Of a stretch of DNA of 64,000 nucleotides, positions 35,644 to 46,500 are shown in pieces (the first letter of the stretch is position 1; each line of letters starts with the position of its first letter). Source of the DNA: Ciona intestinalis (Eukaryota > Chordata > Ascidiacea > Phlebobranchia > Cionidae); the NCBI RefSeq assembly GCF_000224145.3, contig NW_004190496.2:372001-436000 (forward strand), written 5' to 3'. A model generated the notes under the pieces. It made no database searches, was not told the DNA's origin, and was given only the letters and a program-made list of their open reading frames with translations. The translations under genes and the position numbers were made by a program.

Positions 35644-37006
35644 TTATTCTATAAGTAAAGGCACAGATTCTGGCGTGTCCGCTTCCATTCTTTTAAAACG
35701 CATAGGAATTGAAATAATTAAAATAAAGCCAATTGTCACCAATATAGGTTCAGGTAAGGTTGATGCTGTTGCTCCATATTTGTCCAATAACGCTCTACTG
35801 ACAACAGAATATATCAAACGAAAACAACCCATTGCGATTAAGTTTACAGATGATACGAGAGAGGGTTCTAGTGGGTATGTGATCTCGACTGAAAGCTCAG
35901 TCAGTGACGTTTCAGTCATGCCAGCACCAGCACCCAAAAGCAGGACAGCTGGGTATATGAGTGCACGCAATTTGAGCCTCATTCCAATTACAATAGATAA
36001 CTGCGCTACTAATTGTATGAATGCGCTAAAAGCTAAAATGGCGCGATATTTCTTTGTTTTAGCGATGACAGGGCCGGTTAACAACGCTGCTATGGTGTAA
36101 AAGATCCAGGCGACCGAAAGCAAATAACCGGATACTTGGTTTAACCCAGGCTCGCCAGCAAACTCTTTCCGCAGCATTGATGATAAGAGAATCGTATAAA
36201 CCCGAAACACGGGGTTTACGAGTCCTGTAGCCGTTGTGATAACTACGAAACTTGGGGAAGAAAATAAAGCTTTCACTTTGAAGAAATTAAGCCTAAGAGA
36301 CTCAAGGATGCTGGTGTGAATTTTAGCACTGCCAATTTGCTTCTTCATTTGTGCTAAGCTTGGCGGTAGTGGAGGCGAATCGGGGACGAAGGCATACGAA
36401 ACAAGCAATGATACAACTGAAAGTATAACAAACGGTACGAACAGCATTGTGAGTCGGAATGAAACCACTGCATTTGATTGATGAATGTTCACGAGCAAAG
36501 GAGTTGTAAACGAACCTAGCGCTTCCCCGATCCCACGAGAACAAAACTGAATGGCAATGGCAGAAGCTACCTCGTTGCTTGGGAACCAAATCGATGAAAC
36601 AAGTGGTAACACAGCGTAACCAAAAGTGATGTTGCATCCGAGTAATACTTGACCGAGAAGCAGTAAATAATAACCTCTTTCAACGCTAACACCGAGAATC
36701 AAAAGAGAAAAACGCGACACACAGAAGACCGGTCACTATAATAAACGATTTCCGAAAGCCAACTTGTTCGGTGATCCACGCAATAGGCAGTGTTAAAAGT
36801 ATGAAACATATTGACTGGTTGACAACTAGCCAGTCAATTTGCCAAAGCTGAACTTTCAGCAATCTCGCTAAAACGTTGCTAATCTGGCTGAAACACGATT
36901 GACAAAACGAACGAAGAGTTGCAGACAAACTTGCGACGATCAGTATAAGCCATCTCACTTTGTAAGACTTGATTTCAGATGTTGTATCTATTGTTTCAGA
37001 CTCCAT
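35644..37006 (-). pseudogene. SLC49/FLVCR-like MFS transporter, single exon, one frame break
   Basis: A minus-strand single-exon gene starting at the ATG at 37006 (MESETIDTTSE) and ending at 35644, about 453 residues in two overlapping frames that meet near 36706-36715. The protein is a 12-segment major-facilitator carrier of the SLC49 family (FLVCR1/2, MFSD7, DIRC2), which move heme, choline or related solutes. Supporting features are RWLILIVASLSA in TM1, VQLWQIDWLVVNQ before TM2, WITEQVGFRKS after TM2, a YLLLLGQVLLGC TM4 and SIWFPSNEVASAIAI, matching the WF-x-x-x-E-V motif of FLVCR proteins. The break is at a T run on the coding strand and is explained by one surplus base: a base-calling error, a polymorphism or a young pseudogene. 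The rest is open and well kept, which favours a working gene. The stop codon overlaps an AATAAA signal. Lack of introns suggests a retrocopy origin. Confidence 0.8.
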
Positions 37007-37492
37007 GTTTAATAAAACTTCAGCTGTACAACAATCTTATCTGACCCGCCTTTGTTATTAGAATGATTTAGATCTCGGCGCTAAACTGTATATTCAATTC
37101 CCGTTTAGTGACTGATTCTGTTTTCATTTCGCTGGTTCGGATTAAATAAGCAGAACCTTATTTCTTGGTAAACAGTTTAGATAAACAAGAGAGCATAGCT
37201 CTAATGAAAGAGCATGTAAACAACGGTGTTGTTAAAAAAGTTGGTTCGGAATCACGTAATTATGCAGTAATGAGATTTTATGTTGCCATAAAAAATAATA
37301 CATGTTGCTCTTTTGGGTATTATTGCATGGGCCGTTGGTGTATAATTTATTCTGTTAAGAACCAGTCGAAGGTGTCGAGAATGGCCGCTTTATGTACTAT
37401 GTACTGGGATTACCTTGGTTTTGTATATAATAAGACAATACAAGATCGTCCAGGTGCTGATGCTTGTTTGTTTTTGGTATGAACGTTGCAAT
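37007..37492. promoter_or_regulatory. Divergent upstream region of SLC49-like and BTB-ZF genes
   Basis: About 490 bases separate the two start codons, which point away from each other, so 5' UTRs and promoters of both must lie here or overlap. No clear TATA box; no repeats. Confidence 0.45.
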
Positions 37493-40400
37493 ATGATTGA
37501 AGTTTATGGAATTGAATTGTTAAGAAAATTATTGGAACAAAGAAATCGTGGTAAGTTATGTATATAGTCTATAATAATAGCCTAGGTACAAATTTATTCT
37601 TCTCAACAGTGCTAGTGAAAAATCCCCCACCCACGTTATGTGCTAACCACTAACCCCTAACCACTAACCCCCCCAACCACTAACCCCTAACTACTACTAA
37701 CCATGAACCACCAACCTCTAACACTTTCCACCAGCCTTTTCTGCTATGTGTTGGAGGTTTCTTCATTATTGCCTTATTTTACTTTTTCTTCCCTTTGCGT
37801 TATCCTCTAACTGCTGAATGTTACAACCAACCCCCTATAACCGTAATAACACAAATTCTATTTTCATTTCACTCTTTTTCTTATTTATTTATGAATAAAA
37901 ATGTGTACACATCACAGGTAGTTATTGTGACATTGAAATTCACATTGAAGATAATGTATTTTACGGTCACAAGTGCATTCTAGCTGCAGCTAGTCCTTAT
38001 CTTGAGTCATATATTGTTGACGCTGAATCAAAATACATCGACCAGACAAGTTTACATCGCTCTAAAATACAACTTAATGGGATATCTCACTCGGGCTTTG
38101 AACGACTGTTTGATTTCATGTATACAGGGAAACTACAGGTAAAATAGCCTTAACTATCGTCTGGGATAAAATGGTGTAAATAGTAAACCCCAAATGCATG
38201 ATTATAAATACTATAGTAGGGTGTAAATTTTTAAAATTTTAGCGTTTATTATCCTGTTAATAGATTTTTCCTTAGAAACATTACATATATATATATATAT
38301 ACATGGATTTTCTTTTTGTTACATTATTATTTCCTTTGTTCCTGTATCCCTGCATTGATTTACCCTTATTTGGTTAATTTATTGTTTTAATATAAACAGA
38401 TAAACGAGGAAACTGTTAATGATGTATCGGTAGCTGCTCTCATACTAGATATATCAGTTGCTCTGGATTGTTGCGCTGAATTTAAACGAAAAAAGTTTTC
38501 TGTTGCAAGCTTGTTCAAAAACAATGTTCTGCAAATGTAAGTGTATTCGTATTTCTACAGCCTATTGTAGTCTATTGTAAGATTGAGGTCTTGCCGGCCT
38601 GGTGTGACACACTATTAGATACGGATAATAGTGAGCGTCTCAATTGCTATTATGATGCAAAGGATCATTGTGTAGTATCTCGTGAAAAACACTCTATCTG
38701 ACAAAGAAAACACCATAAAAAAGCTAAACTTTGTGTGGTTATATAGACAGATTCTCATCGAAAAGTTATATGTAGCATGGTGAGAGAAGAGGGACACTTT
38801 TAGTTTATAATATCCAAATATTCTAAATTTGCTTTAACCAATTAAAAATGTTCTTTGTTTACTACCAAATGAGAGAAAAATTAATTAAAAAGTGTCCCAT
38901 CTCCCCCCACCCTACTATATTATAATGATCGACAAATCAAGTTCTAGCTAAATTTGTCTTATTTTTGCAGCTCCAGTACAGAATGTTCATCTTCTGTTTC
39001 GCATCAGCAGTCTAAATCCAGTGTTGAAAACTTGATGCTCCAAGACGCACAACCAGCTCTTGTTAGCCCCAAGAATGAAATCCAAATCAATGAAGTTGTT
39101 TCATTTTCTGCAATGAAACCAAGAAGTGAGGAATTCACTGAAAACAGGGAAAACTTTTTAACAAGTCCTACAGATCGAATACCATCCCATTCAGAAAGTG
39201 ACACAGAGAGCTTAGGAATTTCGCTCGGAAGAGAAAGTTATTATAACACAACATCTCAGGGCAATGACATGATCTCAGCTTGTGCAAACTTTATCCAGTC
39301 ATTTGAAGCCATGAATAATGACCCTTCTGCTTTGCCCACATTGTTGCCACTTAATGGGAAAGATAGAATCATGCCAACCACAACCACTGAGAATGCAGGT
39401 TCAACCTCTATGTTGGAAAGTCCTCCAAATACGTTTGAATCCCTGGATGAAAGATTTAATGAAGTTTCATTTTATGCTGGTAAGCAGATCTCTATTTCAA
39501 ATATATATATAATAATAATAACTTTTATTTGTCTCTTCGATTACGGTAGCGAAGACTTCGAAATATTTTAAACGAAGAGACGGAATATACCAACAAAACA
39601 ACAGTTCTTAAAACACGTTTACATTTATTTGGAAGAAAATAAGCGTGGTCGCTACTCATAAATTTGGGGAAGGTGTTTATAGTTTACCGACCTATCATGT
39701 GTGAGTGTATAATGCATTAGTATTTCTAAGCAGTGTGTGCATCATGGACCCCAGGTTCTATGGACCACAATTACAAAACTACCGATATTAATGTAGTGCA
39801 TAAAACAACACATAAATTTAATTGTTAAATGATTACATAAACCTTAAAACCAAATGTTTTTTATAAGAACAAACGGAGAAGAATGGAGTGCCATCATGGA
39901 AATGTAAAGTTTGCAAAAAAGTGTTTCGAAAACTTTCCTATCTAAAGTATGTTCATGTAAGGCTGCATAATGGGAATCGTCCACATATATGCAACTTATG
40001 TGGAAAACCTTTTGCTACGAGGGGAAACTTGTTGCAACATCATAAAGTTCATCTTGCCAAGTAAGTTTAGGAATGAATGAATGTACCTGATTTCCCCCGA
40101 CGTTGCTGGAAAACTACAGCTGGTATAACACAGGTGTTTTGTTTCATACACCTAGTGCCTGTTTACGAGTTACCACGTATGTGGCTTAGTGCACATAGTT
40201 AACAAAAATTGAAAACAGAGTGTTTTGTTTTACTATTAACATGCTATAAATAGTTTGATATTTAATCTTTATATTAACTACTGTGTTGCATTAGAAACGG
40301 AGTCCTACCTTTCAAGTGTAAATTCTGCAAAAGAGCTTTTTCACTCAAAGGCAATTGCCAAAAACACGAGAAGACACACACCAAACCTTACAGATGCGAA

Positions 40401-40865
40401 TTTTGCAGTAAAGTGTTTTCTGTAAAGTAAGTTGGCTATACAAACCTGTTTTAAAACCTCTCCTGTAGCATTGTGATCAAGTATATTAAAACAGAGCATT
40501 AGTTATCTTACTTGTTACCTTTTATCCATAACTTGTTTTAATGACCGTTGTTTAATTGTTGATTCCCTTCTCTTCAATCTTTAAATAGATTAAAATATGT
40601 GGTAACCCGTTGGCGGACATGAGGTGTATGAAACAGAACACCCGTGTTGTAACGAATTCCGGCTCGCGAGGATAAACAAGTTAGATTCATTCAATATGAT
40701 CTTCGCTAACTTTTCTATTTATTTAGGAATGATTGTATGCAGCATTTGAATAAGCATCATGCTGAACAAAGTGAAAATCCCACCATTGGATTGAGATGCT
40801 CAAAATGTTTAACTTTATTTAACGAACGTTTTGGAGATGATTATTTTACTCACAAATGCTCCTGA
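37493..40865 (+). CDS. BTB domain C2H2 zinc-finger protein
   Basis: Seven exons: 37493-37550, 37918-38138, 38400-38536, 38971-39479, 39868-40060, 40295-40426, 40727-40865; phases agree and give 462 residues. The start at 37493 (MIEVYGIELLRKLLEQR) puts the BTB domain directly at the N-terminus: GSYCDIEIHIEDNVFYGHK, CILAAASPYLES, FERLFDFMYTGKLQI (about 18-125). A Ser-rich acidic linker of some 180 residues follows. Then come four zinc fingers: CKVC (with 13 instead of 12 residues before the first His), CNLC-GKPF, CKFC-KRAF and CEFC-SKVF. A last CSKC...HKC pair at the C-terminus may be a degenerate finger. Such proteins dimerise through BTB and bind DNA, usually as nuclear repressors. I cannot assign an orthologue. 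AATAAA at 41078-41083 fits as its polyadenylation signal. Confidence 0.92.
37608..37745. repeat. Repeat-E with (CTAACCACTAACCCC)n core, BTB-ZF intron 1
   Basis: CAGTGCTAGTGAAAAATCCCCC, then telomere-like CTAACCACTAACCCC repeats to 37720, then CCACCAGCC. Related pieces occur at 41226-41392 and near 15110 and 31930. Confidence 0.6.
38774..38925 (+). mobile_element. MITE-A copy, BTB-ZF intron 3
   Basis: Shortened copy: GCATGGTGAGAGAAGAGGGACAC to CCCATCTCCCCCCACCCTAC. Confidence 0.75.
39508..39662 (-). repeat. Repeat-C copy with AATAAT tail, BTB-ZF intron 4
   Basis: Starts with AATAATAATAACTTTTATTTG and ends AAATAAGCGTGGTCGCTAC. The trinucleotide run is the 3' tail seen from the other strand. 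Confidence 0.7.
40080..40195 (-). mobile_element. SINE tail, reverse, BTB-ZF intron 5
   Basis: ACACAGGTGTTTTGTTTCATAC and ACGAGTTACCACGTATGTG. Confidence 0.65.
40595..40700 (+). mobile_element. SINE tail, BTB-ZF intron 6
   Basis: GTATGAAACAGAACACCCGTG, a shortened CGAATTCCGGCTCGCGAGGAT and a TTCATTCAATATG end. Confidence 0.65.
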
Positions 40866-41225
40866 TTTTATTTGTTCGAAAATATTGTGTTTTTTTGTCA
40901 TCAGTATTTTATGTACAGGTATGTTTTGTTGTTTTACTTCAACAATTTACTTTTTGTATTGTCAGCATTTGTGTATATGCTGTTTTCATGTGATAGGTGT
41001 CCTAATGAAATCAAAACAAAATTTACTTCATCAGCGAACCAAATCACATCAGTCATACTCAATCGTTAATATCTTGAAATAAAGTGTAGTAGCATGTGGT
41101 TTAATTAGATAGTTTGACCGACCAAGGTATAGCTTGATGCTGCCCATAAACAAGGATTGCAATGAATAATCTAACCTTATTTATAAAACTGATTAGTTAA
41201 GATCAGTCTCTGGTTAAGATGCTAA

Positions 41226-41392
41226 AAGTTATTAAGTTAGCAGTGCTGGGCACTAGTAAGGAATTCTCCGGTGTTTTACAAATTACGGTGCTAAAAAGTG
41301 TTAGAGGTTGATAGTTAGGGTTATATGATTAGTAATTAGTGTTTAACCGTTAGCTGATAACGTAGAAAGATTCTTTACTAGCAGCCGAAATA
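41226..41392. repeat. Repeat-E copy with inverted ends
   Basis: GCACTAGTAAGGAATTCTCC near the start and GAAAGATTCTTTACTAGCAG at the end are inverted relatives; between them runs GTTAGGGTTATATGATTAG. Confidence 0.55.
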
Positions 41393-41399
41393 TATGCAA

Positions 41400-42060
41400 C
41401 TGAAAAAAATTACTGCATAGCAAAATATGATATATTTGGATTGAACAGTTGTAAATTACTGATTTTGTCTTGGTCACATAACAGCCGCATCGGCGCCGAA
41501 AAAAAATTTGAAGGTGATTTTCTTTTCGATTATTTCTTGGTTCTCGAAAGGAAAAGTAGGCAGTCGGGCTTCCGTTTGCCAAGTAGTGTTTTGGGACCAC
41601 AGTGGAGTGGGGTCATCAAATACTGTAACTGCGAACACAACTGTAGCTTATACATATGTTGGGGAAAGGCGCGTTTTCATGAAAACGGTTAACGTTTATA
41701 TTGCATAGATAAAAGTAGATTTATTAGAATTAAACATTTTCCTATTAAATTGCTAAAATTTAAAAGCGAAAGTGCGCAATCTTGTTTTGACTGTGGTTAG
41801 AACAGAAGTGAAAATTCGCATTGCGTGTATGATAAACCGACCGTACAAACAACGAAACGTTCTATTATTATTAATCAAAAGGACGACAGATAAGAATTTA
41901 ACTTTAAGATACATTTTCTAGCGTTTTATTTTTAAGCTAATTTAACAGTAGTAATTGTTATTACGTTATCAGTCAGTCTTATAAGTAAACTACCGTGTTA
42001 TAACGACTGTCGTTTTCCGGCCACGCGAGGATTAAATTTACATTGGGCATTTTACTTACA
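41400..42060. other. Upstream region of HSD17B12-like gene
   Basis: No supported coding sequence. A SINE 3' tail (41990-42035) ends right before a splice-acceptor-like TTTTACTTACAG (42051-42061), suggesting the gene has a non-coding first exon upstream. Confidence 0.4.
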
Positions 42061-42111
42061 GACGCTGTTTTTATAAATACTTTGTGGAAAAACAACTTTG
42101 TACTGAGCAAA

Positions 42112-43032
42112 ATGATAGAACTTTGTGGTAAAATATTGGTTGGATTCATTGCTGTCAAGATATGCTTGCAACTGTTCCATTTATTATATGTTTATGTACT
42201 TGGTTCATGCCCTAATCTTAAACGTTATGGAGATTGGTCAGTGGTTACCGGGGCAACGGATGGTATAGGCCGTGCCTTTGCTGAAAATTTGGCAAAGAAA
42301 GGACAAAATATTGTTTTGATCAGCAGAAATCCTGAAAAGCTAAAAAATGTCGCTGCTGAAATAGAATCAAAGTATCAAGTTGAAACAAGAACAATTCAAG
42401 CAGATTTTTCATCATCTGATATTTATGAAAACATAGGAAAAGAAATTTCGGGGTTGGACATTGGACTTTTGGTTAATAATGTTGGAATTTCTTATGATTT
42501 TCCTGAAGAATTAATGAGTGTTACTGGTCTAACTAGTTTCATGAAATCCACTATGGCTATCAATGTAACATCTGTTCTAGGCATGACAGAAGTAGTTATG
42601 CCAGCCATGCTTAAAAAGCGTAAAGGAATCATTTTAAATGTTTCTTCTGCTGCCGCGTTGCAGCCTACTCCATTGTTAACAATATATTCCGCATCTAAAC
42701 TATTTGTTGACTGTTTTTCTCAAGCTCTTGGCTTTGAATATAGCAAAAGTGGAATAACAATTCAAACTGTTATGCCTTTTTATGTGACCACAAAATTATC
42801 AAAAATCAGAAAGTCCAGTTTTTTTGTCCCCACCCCTGATAGTTATGTAGCTTCAACTCTTAAAACTATTGGCCGATCCCGTCGTACATTTGGATGTCTG
42901 TCCCATGCTCTACAAGCCATGCTGATGTCCCTAGCACCAGAATACATTCGAATGTTTGTTGCTGCTAAAATGAACTATGGCGTCCGTGCTCATGCTCTTA
43001 AAAAGAGAGCAAAGGCAACTAAGTCATCCTAA
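42112..43032 (+). CDS. Very-long-chain 3-oxoacyl-CoA reductase, HSD17B12-like
   Basis: Single coding exon of 306 residues. The upstream part of the open frame lacks an ATG; the first one, at 42112, gives the usual short luminal start and membrane segment (about 7-30). Short-chain dehydrogenase motifs: TGATDGIG (46-53, NADPH site), SRNP after beta-2, NNVGIS, NVSS and the catalytic YSASK (Tyr192, Lys196). The length matches vertebrate HSD17B12 (312 residues), an ER membrane enzyme that reduces 3-oxoacyl-CoA in very-long-chain fatty acid elongation and can reduce estrone. The C-terminus is basic (KKRAKATKSS), although a terminal di-lysine retrieval signal is not at the end. HSD17B3-like proteins are close relatives, so the exact paralogue is uncertain. 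Confidence 0.9.
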   Translation: MIELCGKILVGFIAVKICLQLFHLLYVYVLGSCPNLKRYGDWSVVTGATDGIGRAFAENLAKKGQNIVLISRNPEKLKNVAAEIESKYQVETRTIQADFSSSDIYENIGKEISGLDIGLLVNNVGISYDFPEELMSVTGLTSFMKSTMAINVTSVLGMTEVVMPAMLKKRKGIILNVSSAAALQPTPLLTIYSASKLFVDCFSQALGFEYSKSGITIQTVMPFYVTTKLSKIRKSSFFVPTPDSYVASTLKTIGRSRRTFGCLSHALQAMLMSLAPEYIRMFVAAKMNYGVRAHALKKRAKATKSS

Positions 43033-43214
43033 AAATAATTGCCCAGATGTTGATTATGTTGCATTCACATTAGATAAATCTAAGTTACATGTAACATGTT
43101 TAGGTCGTTCTAATTCGAACCAGGCCTTTTATTAATTTGTGCTTTACAGTAGTAAGTTCGTGTTGCATTATTTATCAGCGTACCCTAGCAAGAGTGAAAT
43201 AATTTGTTATAAGA

Positions 43215-43345
43215 AGTGGCCAGGGGGGTTCCGGGGTTCGTGACCCCCCTCTTTTAAACCAAAAATACATTTATTTTTTTTAAAACAATTTTTTGATTTA
43301 AACCCCCCCCCCCTCATTATTTTTTTTCTGGCTGCGCCACTGGTT
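43215..43345. repeat. Short element with inverted C/G-rich ends
   Basis: GTGGCCAGGGGGGTTCCGGGG at the start and CTGGCTGCGCCACTGG at the end are imperfect inverted repeats; a run of nine C lies inside. Confidence 0.45.
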
Positions 43346-43588
43346 ATAAGTTTAAGCAATGTACTTTGTGCTTTATTCATAATGTTTATTGTTATATTGG
43401 ATTGATAATCCTAAAAGCAGCCACAAATGTAGTTTCCTAAATTGACTTATTTATGGGGTACCTAATCCTATGCTACTTCTACATGCTGTGCTTGTGTTTA
43501 TATACAATGCCATTGTAAATGTTCATAAATATTTGGTAACTTTTAATTCAGTTTGATGATACATTTAATTTTAGATCTGTATTTAGAT

Positions 43589-46500
43589 ATGGACAGCTTT
43601 GTTGTTAAGAAAAATTGCACAGAAGAACTTCTTAATAATGGTCGTATCGGAAAAAAGAATTTAAAATTAAAGTCCTTGTCCACCGATAAGAAAAAAAGAA
43701 AAGCCAAGAATGTTAATCCACAACCAACTAATGCAGACTTAACAAAATGCTTAGTGAATAAAACACCTGATGTAATATCATTCGAGGATTTTTTGGAGGA
43801 AAAAGTGATTTGTAAATATAAAAGTCAAGATGTCGTGAAAGAAGTTGATGTGATAGAAAGTGTTGCTTGTACTGATAGAAAGACAATCAGGAAAAGAAAG
43901 AAAATACGCAGCTCTAATTCACCAAGCAAGAAAAAGAGAAGAAAAAGTGATAACGATGTCATTTGTATCACTGATTTAGTTGACATAAAGCCTGCAACAA
44001 ATGGAAATAAAACTTCCACCACAAATGATAAAATCGGTAAAACTACCAAGAAAAAAGCTAGAAATGTTCAAATAGTGCAACAAAACAAAACTAAACATGA
44101 AGTATCTGTTAAAGATAAAGTAATTTGCTGCAATGCTTCCAATGCAGCTAAACCATTATCTAGTTCAACAACAACAATTGATACAAGTAACTTAAACACC
44201 GCACAACAAGGTAAATAGAGATGTCTTTTTTCCTGTTATTGATTTGAACATCAGTTAAACGTAGATTATGTAGTAGGCCTATACACATACAACCTGGGGT
44301 GGCAGGGCGGACAGGCCTAACTGGGAGTTTTCTCCACTGTATTAATTAGTAAACATTGCAAACATAAGTTACATAGGTAGCATACTAATTATAAAAGCAT
44401 AAAGATGGGTACCAAACAATAATGAATAAAATATGCCATGGATGAACTGTATACATAACAAATAATGTTTCAACAGCTCATTTAATTTGAAAATAAAAAG
44501 AAGTTTTTTCATACTAGATGAGCCTTTGAGATATTATTTACATTATGCCTGGTAGCAGAAGTAACAGAATATATAGCAGGGTGGGGAAAGATGGGACACC
44601 TTTCCATTCTATTTTCTCGTCCAATTTGGTGGGAAGCATATAAAACTTAAAGAATTATCCCTACGACTCCCATATACCGATGTTAAGTATATAAAACACG
44701 ATCAGGATGTTTGGATATCATGTGATAAAGATGTCCCATCTTCCCCCACCCTACTGTCTAGCCTATACAATGTATATATAATTATATATATATGTATAAA
44801 TGTGTTACTTTTCAAACATCCATATTGTACAGGTGTTGTATCATGGTGTGATAAACATCAAGCAACCACACCTGATGAATACACATGCAATAAGAAAGGG
44901 TTGGGAAATCTTACAAGTTGGCTGACAAAGTGGAGAGAACGAATAGAAAAAGAGAAAAGATATATTTTAAAGCAATCGAAGAAACTGGAACAAATGAATA
45001 AAAAAAGTAAGATTCTCGTTGCAAATATTTAGTGAATTGAAATGGGTAACTTTGAGGCGCAACACTGAAAAACATTATAGAATATATGTAATGTTTAATT
45101 GAGGTTTAAACCAACCAATAGTTACAAAGATATGCAAACAATGAACAACTTTGTATCATGGGTCCAAAGTCCGAAAGTATGGTACCACGAATCTCCAATA
45201 GTATTGACTTTTATTCAATTTATTCTTTACTGGTTAAAACCTATTTTATTGGAATAAAGCGAACTGTTCTATTAGTCTTTACAGAAAATTATAAAGTTTG
45301 AATTTTACTATACATACTCTGTTCACAAAATTATTAAAATTTCAGTATGATTATTAACAAAGTAAAAAGGCATTGTGCAAAATAGTATAAAATATAATAT
45401 AATATATAATGTACATGTTTTCTGTGAAAAGAAGGTCGTATCTTGCCTAATGCTGTCATGTTTATATTAAGACTTAACCAGAAAATTTTCCATGCACATA
45501 GTTTATGATGCAAACAACCTGTAAAATGTTTTTTCATCAACAATTCTTTGACAAAGATTGAGTGTTTTCTCTTTTCCAGAAAATGGGAAGTTGAAATACT
45601 CGGACGATGAGGATTTCCAACTCTCCGATGATGAAGATTGGGAAGAGGATAACACGCTATGTAACTCCTACCTTATCACAGGTCCTGCTGGGTGTGGGAA
45701 AACATCGGCTCTGTATGTTTGTGCACAACAAGCAGGATTCAAGGTCGGTTTATATTGGCTGTAAATCTCAAGGCTGAAACACCTGGTAAAATCAACCTTT
45801 TTGAAATACTGGTAAATTCTATATTTATATTTGCTTTAAGTCTGAAAGTTAGAACAGTTAGTGAAAATGCATCATAAGAGTCCATTTCTTGTTATGTAAA
45901 TTTTAATAGATTTTAGAAGCCACTTAATAAGAATTTATAATCATTTGTCACCTGATTCAAGGTCAACTATTTAAATTATTAATATTGGGTTTAATTCTCA
46001 AGGTTGAAACAATTTAAAGGATCTACTCTCAGGGTTTTAAGTTGGAAAAATCCACTTTAAAGCTCAGCGGATTCCCTTATTAAAAGTTAAAAATGTGACA
46101 TCTATCAAATAAAGTTACACATAAAAAATTTATTGGTACTCTGACTTTTCAATTTCCAAAAGTTAGGTGCCTATGTAGAACACCCATGCTATAATTCCTC
46201 CATGTGATTGTAAAGTAAAGTAAATTAAATTCTTTACGAGATCTGTGTCCTTCATTAATTCAATTCCATCACAGATTCTTGAACTAAACGCGTCAAACGA
46301 TCGAAGTTCCAAACAAGTGATGACAAAGTTTCAAGAAGCAACTCAGTCCTATCTAGTGTCAGGTTAATATCTTAAGAAAAATTGCATTTCCATCTTTGTC
46401 TATAATTATAGCTAGGTTTTTAAATACTTTTGCACATTTCTATTCCAACAGTAGAATATTTTTAGTTAGTTAGTTGAACATTACTCTTACTCGCTGTATG

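Noticed and set aside
35630-36100. 156-codon plus-strand ORF opposite the SLC49-like gene
   Set aside because: Shadow of the transporter coding strand; no family features.
37625-37720. Interstitial telomere repeat (CTAACC words)
   Set aside because: The unit is CTAACCACTAACCCC-like, not a regular TTAGGG array, and it belongs to a dispersed repeat family.
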